From: Thermomicrobiales bacterium
GTDB taxonomy: Bacteria > Chloroflexota > Chloroflexia > Thermomicrobiales > CFX8
DNA: 64,000 nt
Reading direction: 5' to 3'
NCBI GenBank assembly: GCA_037045155.1
Contig: JBAOIG010000003.1
Location: 1,302,001 to 1,366,000, forward strand
Shown here: positions 27,554 through 36,580 of the stretch, in pieces
How the letters are laid out: each line of letters begins with the position of its first letter
Position numbering within the stretch: position 1 is the stretch's first letter
Made by a program: the position numbers and the translations under genes
The notes under the pieces: generated by a model
Databases searched by the model: none
Seen by the model: the letters and a program-made list of their open reading frames with translations, nothing else
Told to the model about the DNA's origin: nothing

Positions 27554-28324
27554 ATGAGCGAGACATCACCACGACCGGTGCGCCGGTCGGACGAGCACTA
27601 TACGCCGATTGCCAGCGCCTACACCACGAGCGCAATCCACGCGCAAGGCGCCGACCTGGCGCGGCTGGTCGAGCTAGCGGCGCTGCCGGCCGGCGCGCTC
27701 GTTCTCGATGTTGGAACGGGAACCGGACACACCGGGCTGGCTTTCGCAGCGGCCGGCGCGAAGTTCGTGGGCCTCGACATGACCCGCGCGATGCTGGCCG
27801 AGGCGCGCGGATTGGCGACCACGCGGGGGGTGGTGTTCTCCCCGGCCCTTGGCGTCGCCGAGGCGTTGCCGCTCGCCGATGGAGCATTCGACGCCGTCGT
27901 CTGCCGCTACTGTGCCCACCACTTCAACGATGTCGGCGCGGCCATTCACGAGATGGCCCGCGTCGTCCGCCCGGGCGGGATCGTGCTTCTTGACGATCAC
28001 ATTGCGCCAGAGGACGATGCTGCCGATGAGCTCATCAACCGGCTCGACTGGCTACGAGACCCATCACATCGCCGCGAACCGCGGCTCAGCGAATACGAGC
28101 GATGGTTCAGCGACGCGGGTCTACGCGTCACCACCATCGAGCATCGCCGCGAGCGGATTGACGCCGATGGCTGGTTCGCTCGCGCACAGACAGCGCCCGA
28201 ACGCGAGGCGGACGCGCGCGAGCTGATGGCGACCGCAACGCCGGCGCTGCGCGATCTCTTCGCCATCACCAGCAGCCCGGCCGGATTCGATCTGCACGCG
28301 GTCATCATCGCCGCGCGACGCTAG
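27554..28324 (+). CDS. Class I SAM-dependent methyltransferase
   Basis: 256 residues from the ATG at 27554, preceded by AGGAGGA; the longer open frame upstream is not needed. SAM-binding motif I is LVLDVGTGTGHTGLAFA (about 48-64), followed by the acidic residue in FVGLDMTRAML, motif II in ADGAFDAVVCRYCAHHF, and RPGGIVLLDDH. It belongs to the UbiE/Methyltransf_11 group. The substrate is unknown. Its TAG stop shares four bases (CTAG, 28321-28324) with the stop of the convergent aminotransferase gene. Confidence 0.88.
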   Translation: MSETSPRPVRRSDEHYTPIASAYTTSAIHAQGADLARLVELAALPAGALVLDVGTGTGHTGLAFAAAGAKFVGLDMTRAMLAEARGLATTRGVVFSPALGVAEALPLADGAFDAVVCRYCAHHFNDVGAAIHEMARVVRPGGIVLLDDHIAPEDDAADELINRLDWLRDPSHRREPRLSEYERWFSDAGLRVTTIEHRRERIDADGWFARAQTAPEREADARELMATATPALRDLFAITSSPAGFDLHAVIIAARR

Positions 28325-29466
28325 CGTTCGGGCAACGCCTCAAGCAACCGGTCGATGTCGGCAGCCGTGTTGAAAAAGTAGGGCGCGACGCGGAACCCGG
28401 AGGGGCGTTGCGTCACTGACACGCGCGCCTCCGTCAGCAGCCGAAACACCTCATCGTTCTTCTGCTGGTCGTCGCTCGTGAAGGTCATGATCTGCGAGCG
28501 ATGCCTCGGGTCCAGATCGGAGACGACCCGGTAGCCGGCCGCCGTGACGCCCTCCGCCAGCCGATCGAGCAGCCCGATCGCGTGTGCTGCGCTGCGTTCG
28601 GAGCCGACCTCCCTCACCAGGGAGAGCGAAGCGTGCAACGCGGTCATGCCCGCCTCGTTCAGCCCACCGGTCTGGAAGCGTGCCGCGCCATCGCGCCATT
28701 CCAGCGCGTACTCCGGATCGTCGAACGGGCGGCGCACAGACAAGCGGCCCGCGTACGTGACGTGTAATCGTTCGACCGCTCCCGGCGCGAACACGACGAC
28801 CCCGAGGCCAAAACCGGCCATCAGCCACTTGAAGCAGTGGGAGACGATCGCCGTCGCGCCCAAAGCGGGGACGTCGATTGGCTGTGCGCCAAGAGCCTGG
28901 GTTGCGTCGACGAATAGCTCGACGCCGCGGTCGCGGCACAGCGAGCCAAGCGCTTCCAGGTCGTTGCGATAGCCATCGATGTACTCAACGTACGAGATCG
29001 CCACGGCCCGGGTGCGATCGTCGATCGCAGCATCGATGCGGGCCAGATCGGCGCGGCCGGCGACATCACGAGGAACGAGCTTCACTGCCACGTCGTGCCG
29101 TTCGAGCGCGCGGAACGGATAGACGACCGAGGGGTATTCGCCATCGAGGAGGACGACGTTGTCCCCCGGCCGGTAGTCGATGCTATGTGCCAGCAGGTTC
29201 ATGCCGTCGGCAAGCGACGGGACCCAGGCAATCGCGTCCGGCGAGGAGCCGGTCAGCGCGGCCATCATGCGCGTCGCGTCGGCGGTCGTGTCCGGGCGGG
29301 CGGTCTCGAAGTAGTTGGGTGCGTCCCCAATCCCCGCCACCCACGCCTGCATTGCGCGCACGGTGCGCTGCGGGAATGGGCCATACGAGGCGGTGTTGAG
29401 GTAGGCCCACTCCGCGGTAAACGGAAACTCACTACGTCGCATCTGCGCGTCGATCGGATTTGTCAC
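28321..29466 (-). CDS. Class V aminotransferase-like PLP enzyme
   Basis: 381 residues. The fold type I PLP protein resembles cysteine desulfurases and isopenicillin N epimerase-like enzymes. It has the N-terminal YLNTASYGPFP, the cofactor Asp region VDATQALGAQPIDV and the probable PLP lysine in SHCFKWLMAGFG. C-terminal strands (RVAPYFFNT) complete the fold. It is the same length as the neighbouring gene 173 bp upstream and closely similar to it, so the two arose by tandem duplication. The reaction cannot be fixed from sequence. Confidence 0.85.
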   Translation of the reverse strand: MTNPIDAQMRRSEFPFTAEWAYLNTASYGPFPQRTVRAMQAWVAGIGDAPNYFETARPDTTADATRMMAALTGSSPDAIAWVPSLADGMNLLAHSIDYRPGDNVVLLDGEYPSVVYPFRALERHDVAVKLVPRDVAGRADLARIDAAIDDRTRAVAISYVEYIDGYRNDLEALGSLCRDRGVELFVDATQALGAQPIDVPALGATAIVSHCFKWLMAGFGLGVVVFAPGAVERLHVTYAGRLSVRRPFDDPEYALEWRDGAARFQTGGLNEAGMTALHASLSLVREVGSERSAAHAIGLLDRLAEGVTAAGYRVVSDLDPRHRSQIMTFTSDDQQKNDEVFRLLTEARVSVTQRPSGFRVAPYFFNTAADIDRLLEALPER

Positions 29467-29639
29467 CCGTTGCCTCCCGTGCTGATCGTGTCACCTGGTT
29501 GCCGAACGCGAACGTCGCTCAGGATAGCAAAGCATCACTCGGGGCCAGCGTCGCGATACACACGGCCCATTCACAACACGACATCCCGGCGGCGGCTTGA
29601 GCATCGTCGTCGACGCGAGGCGGTTCTAGCCCCGGTCCG

Positions 29640-30785
29640 TCAGCGCAGCGGCAACGCTCGCAGCAGACGATCGATGTCCTCGTCGGTATTGTAGAAGTAG
29701 GGTGAGACCCGGACGCCCCGCCCACGCAGGGTGACCGCAACCCGGGCCTTCTCCAGCTCCTCGACCAGCTGGCCATCGCGAACGTGGTCGCCACTGGTGA
29801 AGGTCAGAATCTGCGAACGATGATTCGGGTCCATGTCCGAAACGACGTCGTAACCCTTCTCGTCCACCCCCTCGGCCAGCCGGTTGGTCAGTGCCAACGT
29901 ATGAGCCGCCGACCAGGCCGGCCCTGCCTGCGTGATCAGTGAGAGGGACGCGTGCAGCGCCGTCAGGCCGAGCACGTTGAGGCCGCCGGTCTGGAAGCGA
30001 GCCGCCCCATCGCGCCAGGCGAGCGCGTAGTCGTGGTCCTCGTAGTCGGACTTCACCGACAGGCGGCCGGCGTAGGTAACACCGATTCGCTCGATCGCAT
30101 CCTCCGCGAAGATGACAACCCCGACACCGAAGCCGGCCATCAGCCACTTGTAGCCATGCGAGGCAATCGCGGTTACCCCGGTGCCGACGAGATCGACAGG
30201 TTGGGCCGCCAACGACTGCGTCGCGTCGACGAACAGCTCGATCCCACGCTCGCGACAGAGCCCGCCGAGCGCGACCAGATCATTCCGGAAGCCATCCATA
30301 TACTCGACATGGGAGATCGCCAGGGCGCGAGTGCGGTCGTCCATCGCCGCCTCGATCAGTCGCGGATCGGTCCGCCCCTCCGCGTTGCGCGGGACGACGC
30401 GAATTTCGACGCCGAAGCGCTGGAGATTGAGGAACGGGTAGACGACCGAGGGGAACTCATCCGCCGGGATCAGGACGTTGTCGCCCTGCTTCCAGGTCAG
30501 GCCGTTGGCCAGCAAGTTCATCCCGTCGGCCAGCGACGGGACCCAGGCAACCATGTCGCCGCGGGTTCCGGCCAGCCCGGCCACCAACTCGGCTGTCTCT
30601 TCCGGCGTCGACCGCCGGCGAGAGAAGAAATCCTCCGACGGGCTGGAGAACTCGTCTGCCCAGCGCTTGACCGCCTCAACCGTGCGACGGGGGAAAGGCC
30701 CGTAGGCAGCGTGGTTCAGATACGACCACTCGCCGGTCATCGGGAACTCGTCGCGAAACATCTGGACATCGACAGTCTGGGCCAC
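29640..30785 (-). CDS. Class V aminotransferase-like PLP enzyme, tandem paralogue
   Basis: 381 residues, aligned end to end with the next gene by eye: YLNHAAYGPFP, VDATQSLAAQPVDLVG, PLP lysine in ASHGYKWLMAGFG, GRLSVKSDYEDHDYAL and a final RVSPYFYNTDEDIDRLL. The start is a GTG with GGGAGG upstream. The two genes share orientation and are probably co-transcribed. Keeping two close copies suggests either dosage or divergent substrates. Confidence 0.85.
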   Translation of the reverse strand: MAQTVDVQMFRDEFPMTGEWSYLNHAAYGPFPRRTVEAVKRWADEFSSPSEDFFSRRRSTPEETAELVAGLAGTRGDMVAWVPSLADGMNLLANGLTWKQGDNVLIPADEFPSVVYPFLNLQRFGVEIRVVPRNAEGRTDPRLIEAAMDDRTRALAISHVEYMDGFRNDLVALGGLCRERGIELFVDATQSLAAQPVDLVGTGVTAIASHGYKWLMAGFGVGVVIFAEDAIERIGVTYAGRLSVKSDYEDHDYALAWRDGAARFQTGGLNVLGLTALHASLSLITQAGPAWSAAHTLALTNRLAEGVDEKGYDVVSDMDPNHRSQILTFTSGDHVRDGQLVEELEKARVAVTLRGRGVRVSPYFYNTDEDIDRLLRALPLR

Positions 30786-30850
30786 TCAGTCCCTCCCTGT
30801 TGTCACAATCATCGCCCATCGCATGGTTCAGCGCGGCATCGTACCCCAGG

Positions 30851-31471
30851 TTAGCCCTGGCTCTGGCCAGCGTCGGTGGTCTGCGCGCCAGTCACCTCGG
30901 CCAGCGAGCTCTTGTCTACCGAGAGATGGACGACGACATCGTCGGCGCGCTCGATCAGGTTCGCTGGAATGTAGCGCTCGTGATGCCGGAAGAAGCCTTG
31001 CTCCACGCGGAAACCCTGGACACGCCGCTGGGCGTCGCTGGCGATCTCGGTGATCCGCCCGACCTCGTGTTCGTCCTTATCGACAACCATCGTGCCCTCG
31101 GAAAGCATGACCGCGTTCGGCATCCGCTGATGAATCTCGTCGTCCACCATCAGATCGCTGGCGATGTATGGGGTCGCCGGCCACATGTAGCCACCGGCTC
31201 CGTAATAGCCGGCCGGCGGCATCACATAGTCGGCGTCGAGGTATTCCATCATCTGATCAGCTTCGGCGGTCGATAGCCGGACGTGAACCTTGCCATGGTC
31301 GACGTGGTCCACCAGGTCGATCGGCACGATCTTGTCGGTCGGAAAGAACCAGCCCCTCCGAACGATAATCGCGCGTTCCTCGCCACCAGTCGGGTCGATC
31401 ACGATGCTATCCACGACGCCCAGCTTCGCGCCATCCGACCCGATGATGTCCGCCCCAAGCTCAATGGTCAT
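30851..31471 (-). CDS. PRC-barrel domain protein
   Basis: 206 residues from the ATG at 31471, chosen for its GGAGGAGG site; the open frame extends upstream but without signals. The N-terminal 75 residues form a PRC-barrel-like domain (GADIIGSDGAKLGVVDSIVIDP, RAIIVRRGWFF). A Tyr/Gly/Pro-rich linker follows (about 85-110). The C-terminal part repeats the pattern (GTMVVDKDEHEVGRITEI, YIPANLIERADDVVVHLSV) as in PRC/DUF2171-type proteins. Such proteins often bind RNA or protein partners; stress-related roles are common. Function here is not established. Confidence 0.8.
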   Translation of the reverse strand: MTIELGADIIGSDGAKLGVVDSIVIDPTGGEERAIIVRRGWFFPTDKIVPIDLVDHVDHGKVHVRLSTAEADQMMEYLDADYVMPPAGYYGAGGYMWPATPYIASDLMVDDEIHQRMPNAVMLSEGTMVVDKDEHEVGRITEIASDAQRRVQGFRVEQGFFRHHERYIPANLIERADDVVVHLSVDKSSLAEVTGAQTTDAGQSQG

Positions 31472-31674
31472 GGGTCTGCCTCCTCCGTAGTCCATGTCCG
31501 GGCCGGATGCCCGGCTCGGGTGATAACGCAATCCGCATTCCCGTATCAAACCCGCCCGCCGAGGTGGCCGGCAGGCTGCCCGTGCGTGTATCATCGGCCT
31601 CGCAACAGCACACGTCATCCCGCCGCTCCGGACCTGGCCGGATAGATGGCGAGCCCGAGGAAGTGCCACCAACG

Positions 31675-32385
31675 ATGACATCACTGGCTCCACGCCGGCC
31701 GTTTTACCCCCAACCTCGGCTGATCCTCTTCGATCTCGACAATACCATCTGCGATTATCGCACCGCCCGGATCACGCGTACACGCCACGCGTTCAGCCCC
31801 TGGTTCCAGGCCGAGGGCGATCTGGAAGAGGCGGTCCACGCCGCGATGCAGTATCCGACCGAAGGGGACGAACACCTGGCCGAGGTGCTGGCCGATTACG
31901 GCATCGACGCATCAGGCGTCGCCGAGCTTGCCCGCCAGCGCTTTGTCGAGGATCGCTTTCGCGGCCTGAGGCTATTCGAGGAGGCGCTCGACGCGATCGC
32001 CGTCATCAGCGAGGTCGCCTCGGTCGGGCTGGTGACCAATGGCCCATCGACGATCCAGCGGGCCAAGATCGAGATGTTCCGACTGGAGGCGCGTTTCCCG
32101 GTCATCGTCGTCTCCGAGGAGGTCGGGTCCTGGAAACCGGACCCGCGTATCTTCGCGATTGCGCTGGAGCGCTCCGGCCATCGGCCCGAGGACGCAATCT
32201 ACGTCGGCGACTCTGCCGACCACGACATCCCTGGCGCGCGAGCAGCCGGGATGCGATCGGTCTGGGTCAATCGCTGGGGGATGACCTGGCCCGGTGGCGA
32301 GGAGCCGGACGCGTCGATCGCGACGCTTGACGAGCTGCTGCCATTGCTTGGGCTCGCTACCCCGGCCGAATCTGGCAGGAGTTGA
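31675..32385 (+). CDS. HAD superfamily hydrolase
   Basis: 236 residues from the ATG at 31675. HAD motif I is LFDLDNTICDY (about 17-27), motif II the Thr in GLVTNGPSTI, motif III the Lys in SWKPDPRIF, and motif IV YVGDSADHDIPGAR. The alpha-helical cap is of the C1 type, as in phosphoglycolate phosphatase and YjjG. Probably a small-molecule phosphatase. The next gene starts 2 bases after its stop. Confidence 0.85.
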   Translation: MTSLAPRRPFYPQPRLILFDLDNTICDYRTARITRTRHAFSPWFQAEGDLEEAVHAAMQYPTEGDEHLAEVLADYGIDASGVAELARQRFVEDRFRGLRLFEEALDAIAVISEVASVGLVTNGPSTIQRAKIEMFRLEARFPVIVVSEEVGSWKPDPRIFAIALERSGHRPEDAIYVGDSADHDIPGARAAGMRSVWVNRWGMTWPGGEEPDASIATLDELLPLLGLATPAESGRS

Positions 32386-32387
32386 GG

Positions 32388-33527
32388 ATGGCCCGAGCAC
32401 TCGTGCTGCTTCTCGCAGTCGTCGCGGTCGTGGCAGTGGCATATGGCAGCGTCGGTCGTCGTGGTGGTGACGCCACCCCGACAGTTGTGGCAACTCAACC
32501 AGCCGCCGCCCAGGGGGGGCAGACTCCCGCCGGGGAAACGCCGGTAAGCCAGCCTGCCGAAACTCCTGTGACGTCATCCGCGCCGCTGACGCCCGAACAG
32601 CTTCAGCAATACAAGCCAAACGAGCTGGGCCAGATCCCGATCCTCGAATACCACCAGATCGGCCCCAACCCCGAGCAATTCGTTCGCACTCCGGACCAGA
32701 TGCGCGGGGATCTCCAGTGGCTCTACGACCACGGCTTCTACGTCATCAACATCAGCGAGATCCTCGCCGATCGGATCGACGTGCCGCTCGGCAAGAAGCC
32801 GGTCGTGCTGACGTTCGACGACAGCCCGGCCGGCCAGTTCCGGCTGTTGCGCCTGGACACTGGCCAGTACGCGATCGATCCGAACTGCGCCGTCGGCATC
32901 ATGGAGACGTTCTTCGCCGCCCACCCCGACTTCGGCCGTGGCGGCCTGTTCGTCGTCCTGCCGAACATGGTGTTCGACTGGACGACGGTCGCAGCAGAGC
33001 CGGATCAGCAGGGCCTCGACCAGATGAAGGTACAGTGGCTCGTGGCCAACGGCTACGAGCTCAGCAATCACACGCGCGACCATGTCAGCCTCGGGGATCT
33101 GACGAACGACCAGATCATGTATCAGCTGGCCGAGGCAAACATCGAGATCAACAAGCTTGCGCCCGACGCGCCGATCCGCGTCGTGACACTGCCGTTCGGC
33201 ATCTATCCTACGGGTGGTGACGACACGCTCCTGCGCGGATTCGATTACAACGGCCAGCACTTTGAATGGGAGGCGGCGCTTCTCGTCGGCGCTAATCCGA
33301 CCGTGGTCCCCCTCAGCACCGAGTACGATCCATATGCGATGGCGCGGATCCAGGCGTTCGATGACGAGCTAAACAAGTGGTTCGGCGTGTTCGAGGACAA
33401 CCCGGGGATACTGTATGTCTCCGACGGCAACCCGGACACCGTCACAATTCCCAATGACCTGCATTCATGGCTGGTCGGCACATTCGACGAATCAAAGGTT
33501 CACGGGCGTACGGTCATCCGGTACTGA
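32388..33527 (+). CDS. Secreted polysaccharide deacetylase-like protein
   Basis: 379 residues from the ATG at 32388 (AGGAG upstream); a TTG two codons earlier overlaps the previous stop. One N-terminal helix (LVLLLAVVAVVAVAYGSV) serves as signal or anchor, then a Pro/Thr/Gln linker. The catalytic region shows the NodB-type opening IPILEYHQIG, VVLTFDDSPAG (Asp-Asp metal site) and a NHTRDHVSL motif that matches the His-x-x-x-His ligands. It probably acts on cell-envelope glycans outside the membrane. Coupled to the HAD gene before it. Confidence 0.8.
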   Translation: MARALVLLLAVVAVVAVAYGSVGRRGGDATPTVVATQPAAAQGGQTPAGETPVSQPAETPVTSSAPLTPEQLQQYKPNELGQIPILEYHQIGPNPEQFVRTPDQMRGDLQWLYDHGFYVINISEILADRIDVPLGKKPVVLTFDDSPAGQFRLLRLDTGQYAIDPNCAVGIMETFFAAHPDFGRGGLFVVLPNMVFDWTTVAAEPDQQGLDQMKVQWLVANGYELSNHTRDHVSLGDLTNDQIMYQLAEANIEINKLAPDAPIRVVTLPFGIYPTGGDDTLLRGFDYNGQHFEWEAALLVGANPTVVPLSTEYDPYAMARIQAFDDELNKWFGVFEDNPGILYVSDGNPDTVTIPNDLHSWLVGTFDESKVHGRTVIRY

Positions 33528-33855
33528 CGGTCCAACGACGCGCATTCCACCGGCGCAGTAACCTGGCCGTCACGCATCACACGAGCTTGATCATTGAGTC
33601 CGTCAGTCGCTCCAGCGTCCCTGAGCGCTTGCGATCATCGGGGCCTCGCGTTTGCACAACCTGCCCGGAATGTCAGACATGCAGTGATGTCTTCGTATCT
33701 CACGTGTCAATCATTCCTTCTCTGACGGTGTATCGCACATTGTTATGAGATTGTTGTATGTTGGCGGATGATCGTCATGGTCCTGTCGCGTCCGTTTTGT
33801 ACCATCGAGTCGGCACGACATTTGTCGACCAACGGCCACGATCGGCGGACAAGCG
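33528..33855. other. Gap with no gene; AT-richer than surroundings
   Basis: About 330 bp, visibly richer in A and T near 33690-33770 (for example TTGTTATGAGATTGTTGTATG). No open frame with a start signal, no clear repeat. It may hold the promoter of the following gene. Confidence 0.4.
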
Positions 33856-35001
33856 ATGGTGACGAGGCACGCCACCGGCGGACAGCATCGACTCGACTTC
33901 CTCAGCGATAGCGTCATCGTTCATCTCGATCCTGACGAGACTTCCTCGATCACACAATGCGATTGCTGGCGTCTGACTGATCCCGAGACCGTCGAGCCGC
34001 TCCCCGATCATGTCTGCCCGGCGACGATGCGCGCGACAGTCGCCCGCTGGGCCAATCGCATGGCCGAGCCGGCGCCACTCCTGACGCGGCTCGACTATCC
34101 GGCTGACGCCTGGCCGAATCGACCACAGCCCGTCGCTGATTTCCGGATCGACCAGGCAATCCACTGGCCCCTTCCAACACCGCGCGGCTATCTCGGGATG
34201 GTGATCGAGCAGTGGATCCAGGAACCGCCGAATGCGGCGCTCGCCGCCGAGCTGGCGCAGAACGACCGCTGGCTGGAGGCAATTGCCACCACCCGACTTG
34301 GCATCTTCGCCGCTGCGCTCGATCTCGGGATCGACGAGCTTCCAGATGACCTCGCCCGCCGGCCGGTCGTCGTGCCAGAGCCCACCCGCCGGATTCGGCG
34401 TCAGATCGCGGCAACCCTACGGTTCGCTGGCTTGCCGGACACACCGCGAACCGTCCAGCATATGCTCGCGGCCGCGGCAGGGAAACGACAACCGCTGCCG
34501 GCGCTCGGACTGCTCGTCGTGACATTCGTTCTGGTTCATCCACGTGCAGACGGCCTGACGCTGGCAGTTGGTTCCGAGCCGGATGTTGCGATCTTCGGGT
34601 CGATCGACGCCGCCAGCGGCCAACTGCTGGACGACGCCCGCGAAGCTCTTCGCCAGCATCGCGACTGGGTTGGCCGGCATCTGACCGATGATATCCGAAT
34701 CGACATGCCCGATATTCCGACACATCGGAGGCCGTGCGGCCGCCACCACGACCCCGACAATCCACGCTATGACTACCTTGCCGAAGCCGTGCGCGATATC
34801 AGCAGCATCGTCGGACCCATTCACCACGATCCCGACCGCAGGCGCGAGATCGTCCGCGATCACCTGAACGATGTCTATTACCGCGTCCATCGACGCCGGA
34901 AGACGGCAGGGCTACCGCTGGAGCCACCTCAGGGGTGGCGGGTTCGCGCGCGGCGGAGGATCAACGATCTTCTCGACGGTTATCCCACCGCATTCAACTG
35001 A
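33856..35001 (+). CDS. Hypothetical protein of unknown family
   Basis: 381 residues with normal high-GC codon use, so real coding is likely. No membrane segment or known motif. The middle has a helical region (ALAAELAQNDRWLEAIATTR) and a hydrophobic strand set (LGLLVVTFVLVHPRADG). The end is Arg/His-rich (HRRPCGRHHDPDNPRYDY, then basic helices), which could bind nucleic acid. It follows an AT-richer gap and precedes another unknown gene. I cannot assign a function. Confidence 0.65.
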   Translation: MVTRHATGGQHRLDFLSDSVIVHLDPDETSSITQCDCWRLTDPETVEPLPDHVCPATMRATVARWANRMAEPAPLLTRLDYPADAWPNRPQPVADFRIDQAIHWPLPTPRGYLGMVIEQWIQEPPNAALAAELAQNDRWLEAIATTRLGIFAAALDLGIDELPDDLARRPVVVPEPTRRIRRQIAATLRFAGLPDTPRTVQHMLAAAAGKRQPLPALGLLVVTFVLVHPRADGLTLAVGSEPDVAIFGSIDAASGQLLDDAREALRQHRDWVGRHLTDDIRIDMPDIPTHRRPCGRHHDPDNPRYDYLAEAVRDISSIVGPIHHDPDRRREIVRDHLNDVYYRVHRRRKTAGLPLEPPQGWRVRARRRINDLLDGYPTAFN

Positions 35002-35255
35002 CGACCGTCGATCAATGGGATGCTATCCTGCTGATCGACGCGATTGGTCGGCCACGCATCCGACAAAATCTTCTCGATATTCTGTCAAATGCTTGCCAGG
35101 TGTCTGACCGATTCATCTGTGCCACATATCTCGACGAAACAATCACGTGCGTTCCGATGCCGGTATGGTGCATGATTATCTGCGGAGTGAATCGGACTCG
35201 GTCGAGAATCACTCCACTTGTATTTGTGCGTTATCGGCAACGGAAGGATGGCTTC

Positions 35256-35552
35256 ATGAAGTGGCGAAAGGTCACTGGAGAAGAACGAGATCAGCTATTG
35301 GCCAGTAAGAAGCCATCTGGCTTTGACTACCAGCCCTATCTTGAGGTGATCGACAGCGCCAGTGATGGCGAGGTCGTCGCTGTTGAGATCGACGCACGTT
35401 ACGAGCGTGGCGAGAAGATCCGTTTCAGCAGGGCCGCGCGATTGCGTGGTAAGTCATTGAGCTGGCTTGCTCCGTCCGAGGAGGATGAGGTCGTCTTCCA
35501 GCTCGGCCCGGCCAAGGCGCCCCGCAGCCGCGCGCGACGGGCGACGCAGTAG
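35256..35552 (+). CDS. Small hypothetical protein
   Basis: 98 residues from the ATG at 35256, with GGAAGG about 8 bases upstream. The open frame reaches back into the previous gene but that part has poor coding character. The protein is charged with beta-like strands (VVAVEIDARYERGEKIRF) and a basic C-terminus (RSRARRATQ). Its stop is 2 bp from the stop of the convergent amidase gene. No family recognised. Confidence 0.6.
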   Translation: MKWRKVTGEERDQLLASKKPSGFDYQPYLEVIDSASDGEVVAVEIDARYERGEKIRFSRAARLRGKSLSWLAPSEEDEVVFQLGPAKAPRSRARRATQ

Positions 35553-35554
35553 GC

Positions 35555-36580
35555 CTAACGGCCGAACCAGGCATTCACTGCCACGAGATAGCCGCGGGCG
35601 AGCGCATCGTAGGTAGACTGATCGTTCAATAACGCGCGCTCGTCCGGGTTCGTCTCGAAGAGCGGCTCGGTCAACACCGCCGGCACACCCACCAGCCGGT
35701 TCCCCGCGAATACAAACGGCGCGTCATAGGCATTGCCAAGCGTCGCCAGATGGCCATACGCCTTCCCGATCGTGCCATCTTCAGCTGTCACTGCGTACGG
35801 CGGCTCATAGCCGACCGACGCCAGCGCGTCGACGAGCGCGTCTCGGACAACAACGGCGAATTGCGCATTCTGCTCTCCACCAGCATCGCAGTAGTAAATC
35901 GTCATCCCTGCCGCCGCCGGATCGGAGCTGCCGTTGTAGTGCAGTGAGATCAGCAGGTCTGCGTCAAGCGCGATCGCGGCGCTCGCATGGACATACCCCT
36001 GGACGTAGCCGAGCTCCATTGTGTCTGCATTCCACGGTCGCAGGTCCGCCCGGTCGAGCAGGACGGTCTCCGCGTCTGCCCGGGTCAGGCGGACATCGTA
36101 GCCAGCCGCCTCGAGCACGTCGCGAGTCGCCAGCGCTGTCCGCAACGTGTCCACATGCTCGACGCCCAGCGCGCCGCCGGTGGACGGATCGTGGCCGGCA
36201 TCGAGGACGATCACCGGCCGGCCGCCGGTCGAGGTGGGCGACGGAGTGGCTGTCGGCTCAGGCGCGTGTGTGGGTTCCGAGGTGGCCGTCGGCGTCGGTG
36301 CGAGTGTGGGCGTTGGCGCGCTAGTCGCAGTCGCTATCGGGCTGCGCGGCGGCGCGCGAGTCGGCGAGGGCCGGATAGTGACCGCCGGTTGCGTTGCCCC
36401 GTGGGCCGTCGGGGTTGGCGTCGTGGTGACGGTGGCCGGCAACGCGGTGGGATCGGTCGATTCGCCCCCACCTCTGGCGCAACTGGCGAGCAGCACCATC
36501 GCGCCCAGCAGCACGATGAGCGCTCGCAACAGGCTCTTAGTGCCCGCCCGCCGCGTAGGGGTCGTGGCCACGTTCCTCAC
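35555..36580 (-). CDS. N-acetylmuramoyl-L-alanine amidase (Amidase_3) lipoprotein
   Basis: 341 residues from a GTG at 36580 with GAGGGG 7 bases upstream; an ATG at 36595 is the alternative. A signal ends in lipobox LLASC and is followed by a Pro/Thr/Ala linker of about 100 residues. The catalytic domain has zinc-ligand signatures VLDAGHDP and LLISLHYNG and the Glu in VLTEPLFE, so it should cut the amide between N-acetylmuramic acid and the stem peptide of peptidoglycan. The start overlaps the CDF transporter gene by 44 bp. Confidence 0.87.
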   Translation of the reverse strand: MRNVATTPTRRAGTKSLLRALIVLLGAMVLLASCARGGGESTDPTALPATVTTTPTPTAHGATQPAVTIRPSPTRAPPRSPIATATSAPTPTLAPTPTATSEPTHAPEPTATPSPTSTGGRPVIVLDAGHDPSTGGALGVEHVDTLRTALATRDVLEAAGYDVRLTRADAETVLLDRADLRPWNADTMELGYVQGYVHASAAIALDADLLISLHYNGSSDPAAAGMTIYYCDAGGEQNAQFAVVVRDALVDALASVGYEPPYAVTAEDGTIGKAYGHLATLGNAYDAPFVFAGNRLVGVPAVLTEPLFETNPDERALLNDQSTYDALARGYLVAVNAWFGR

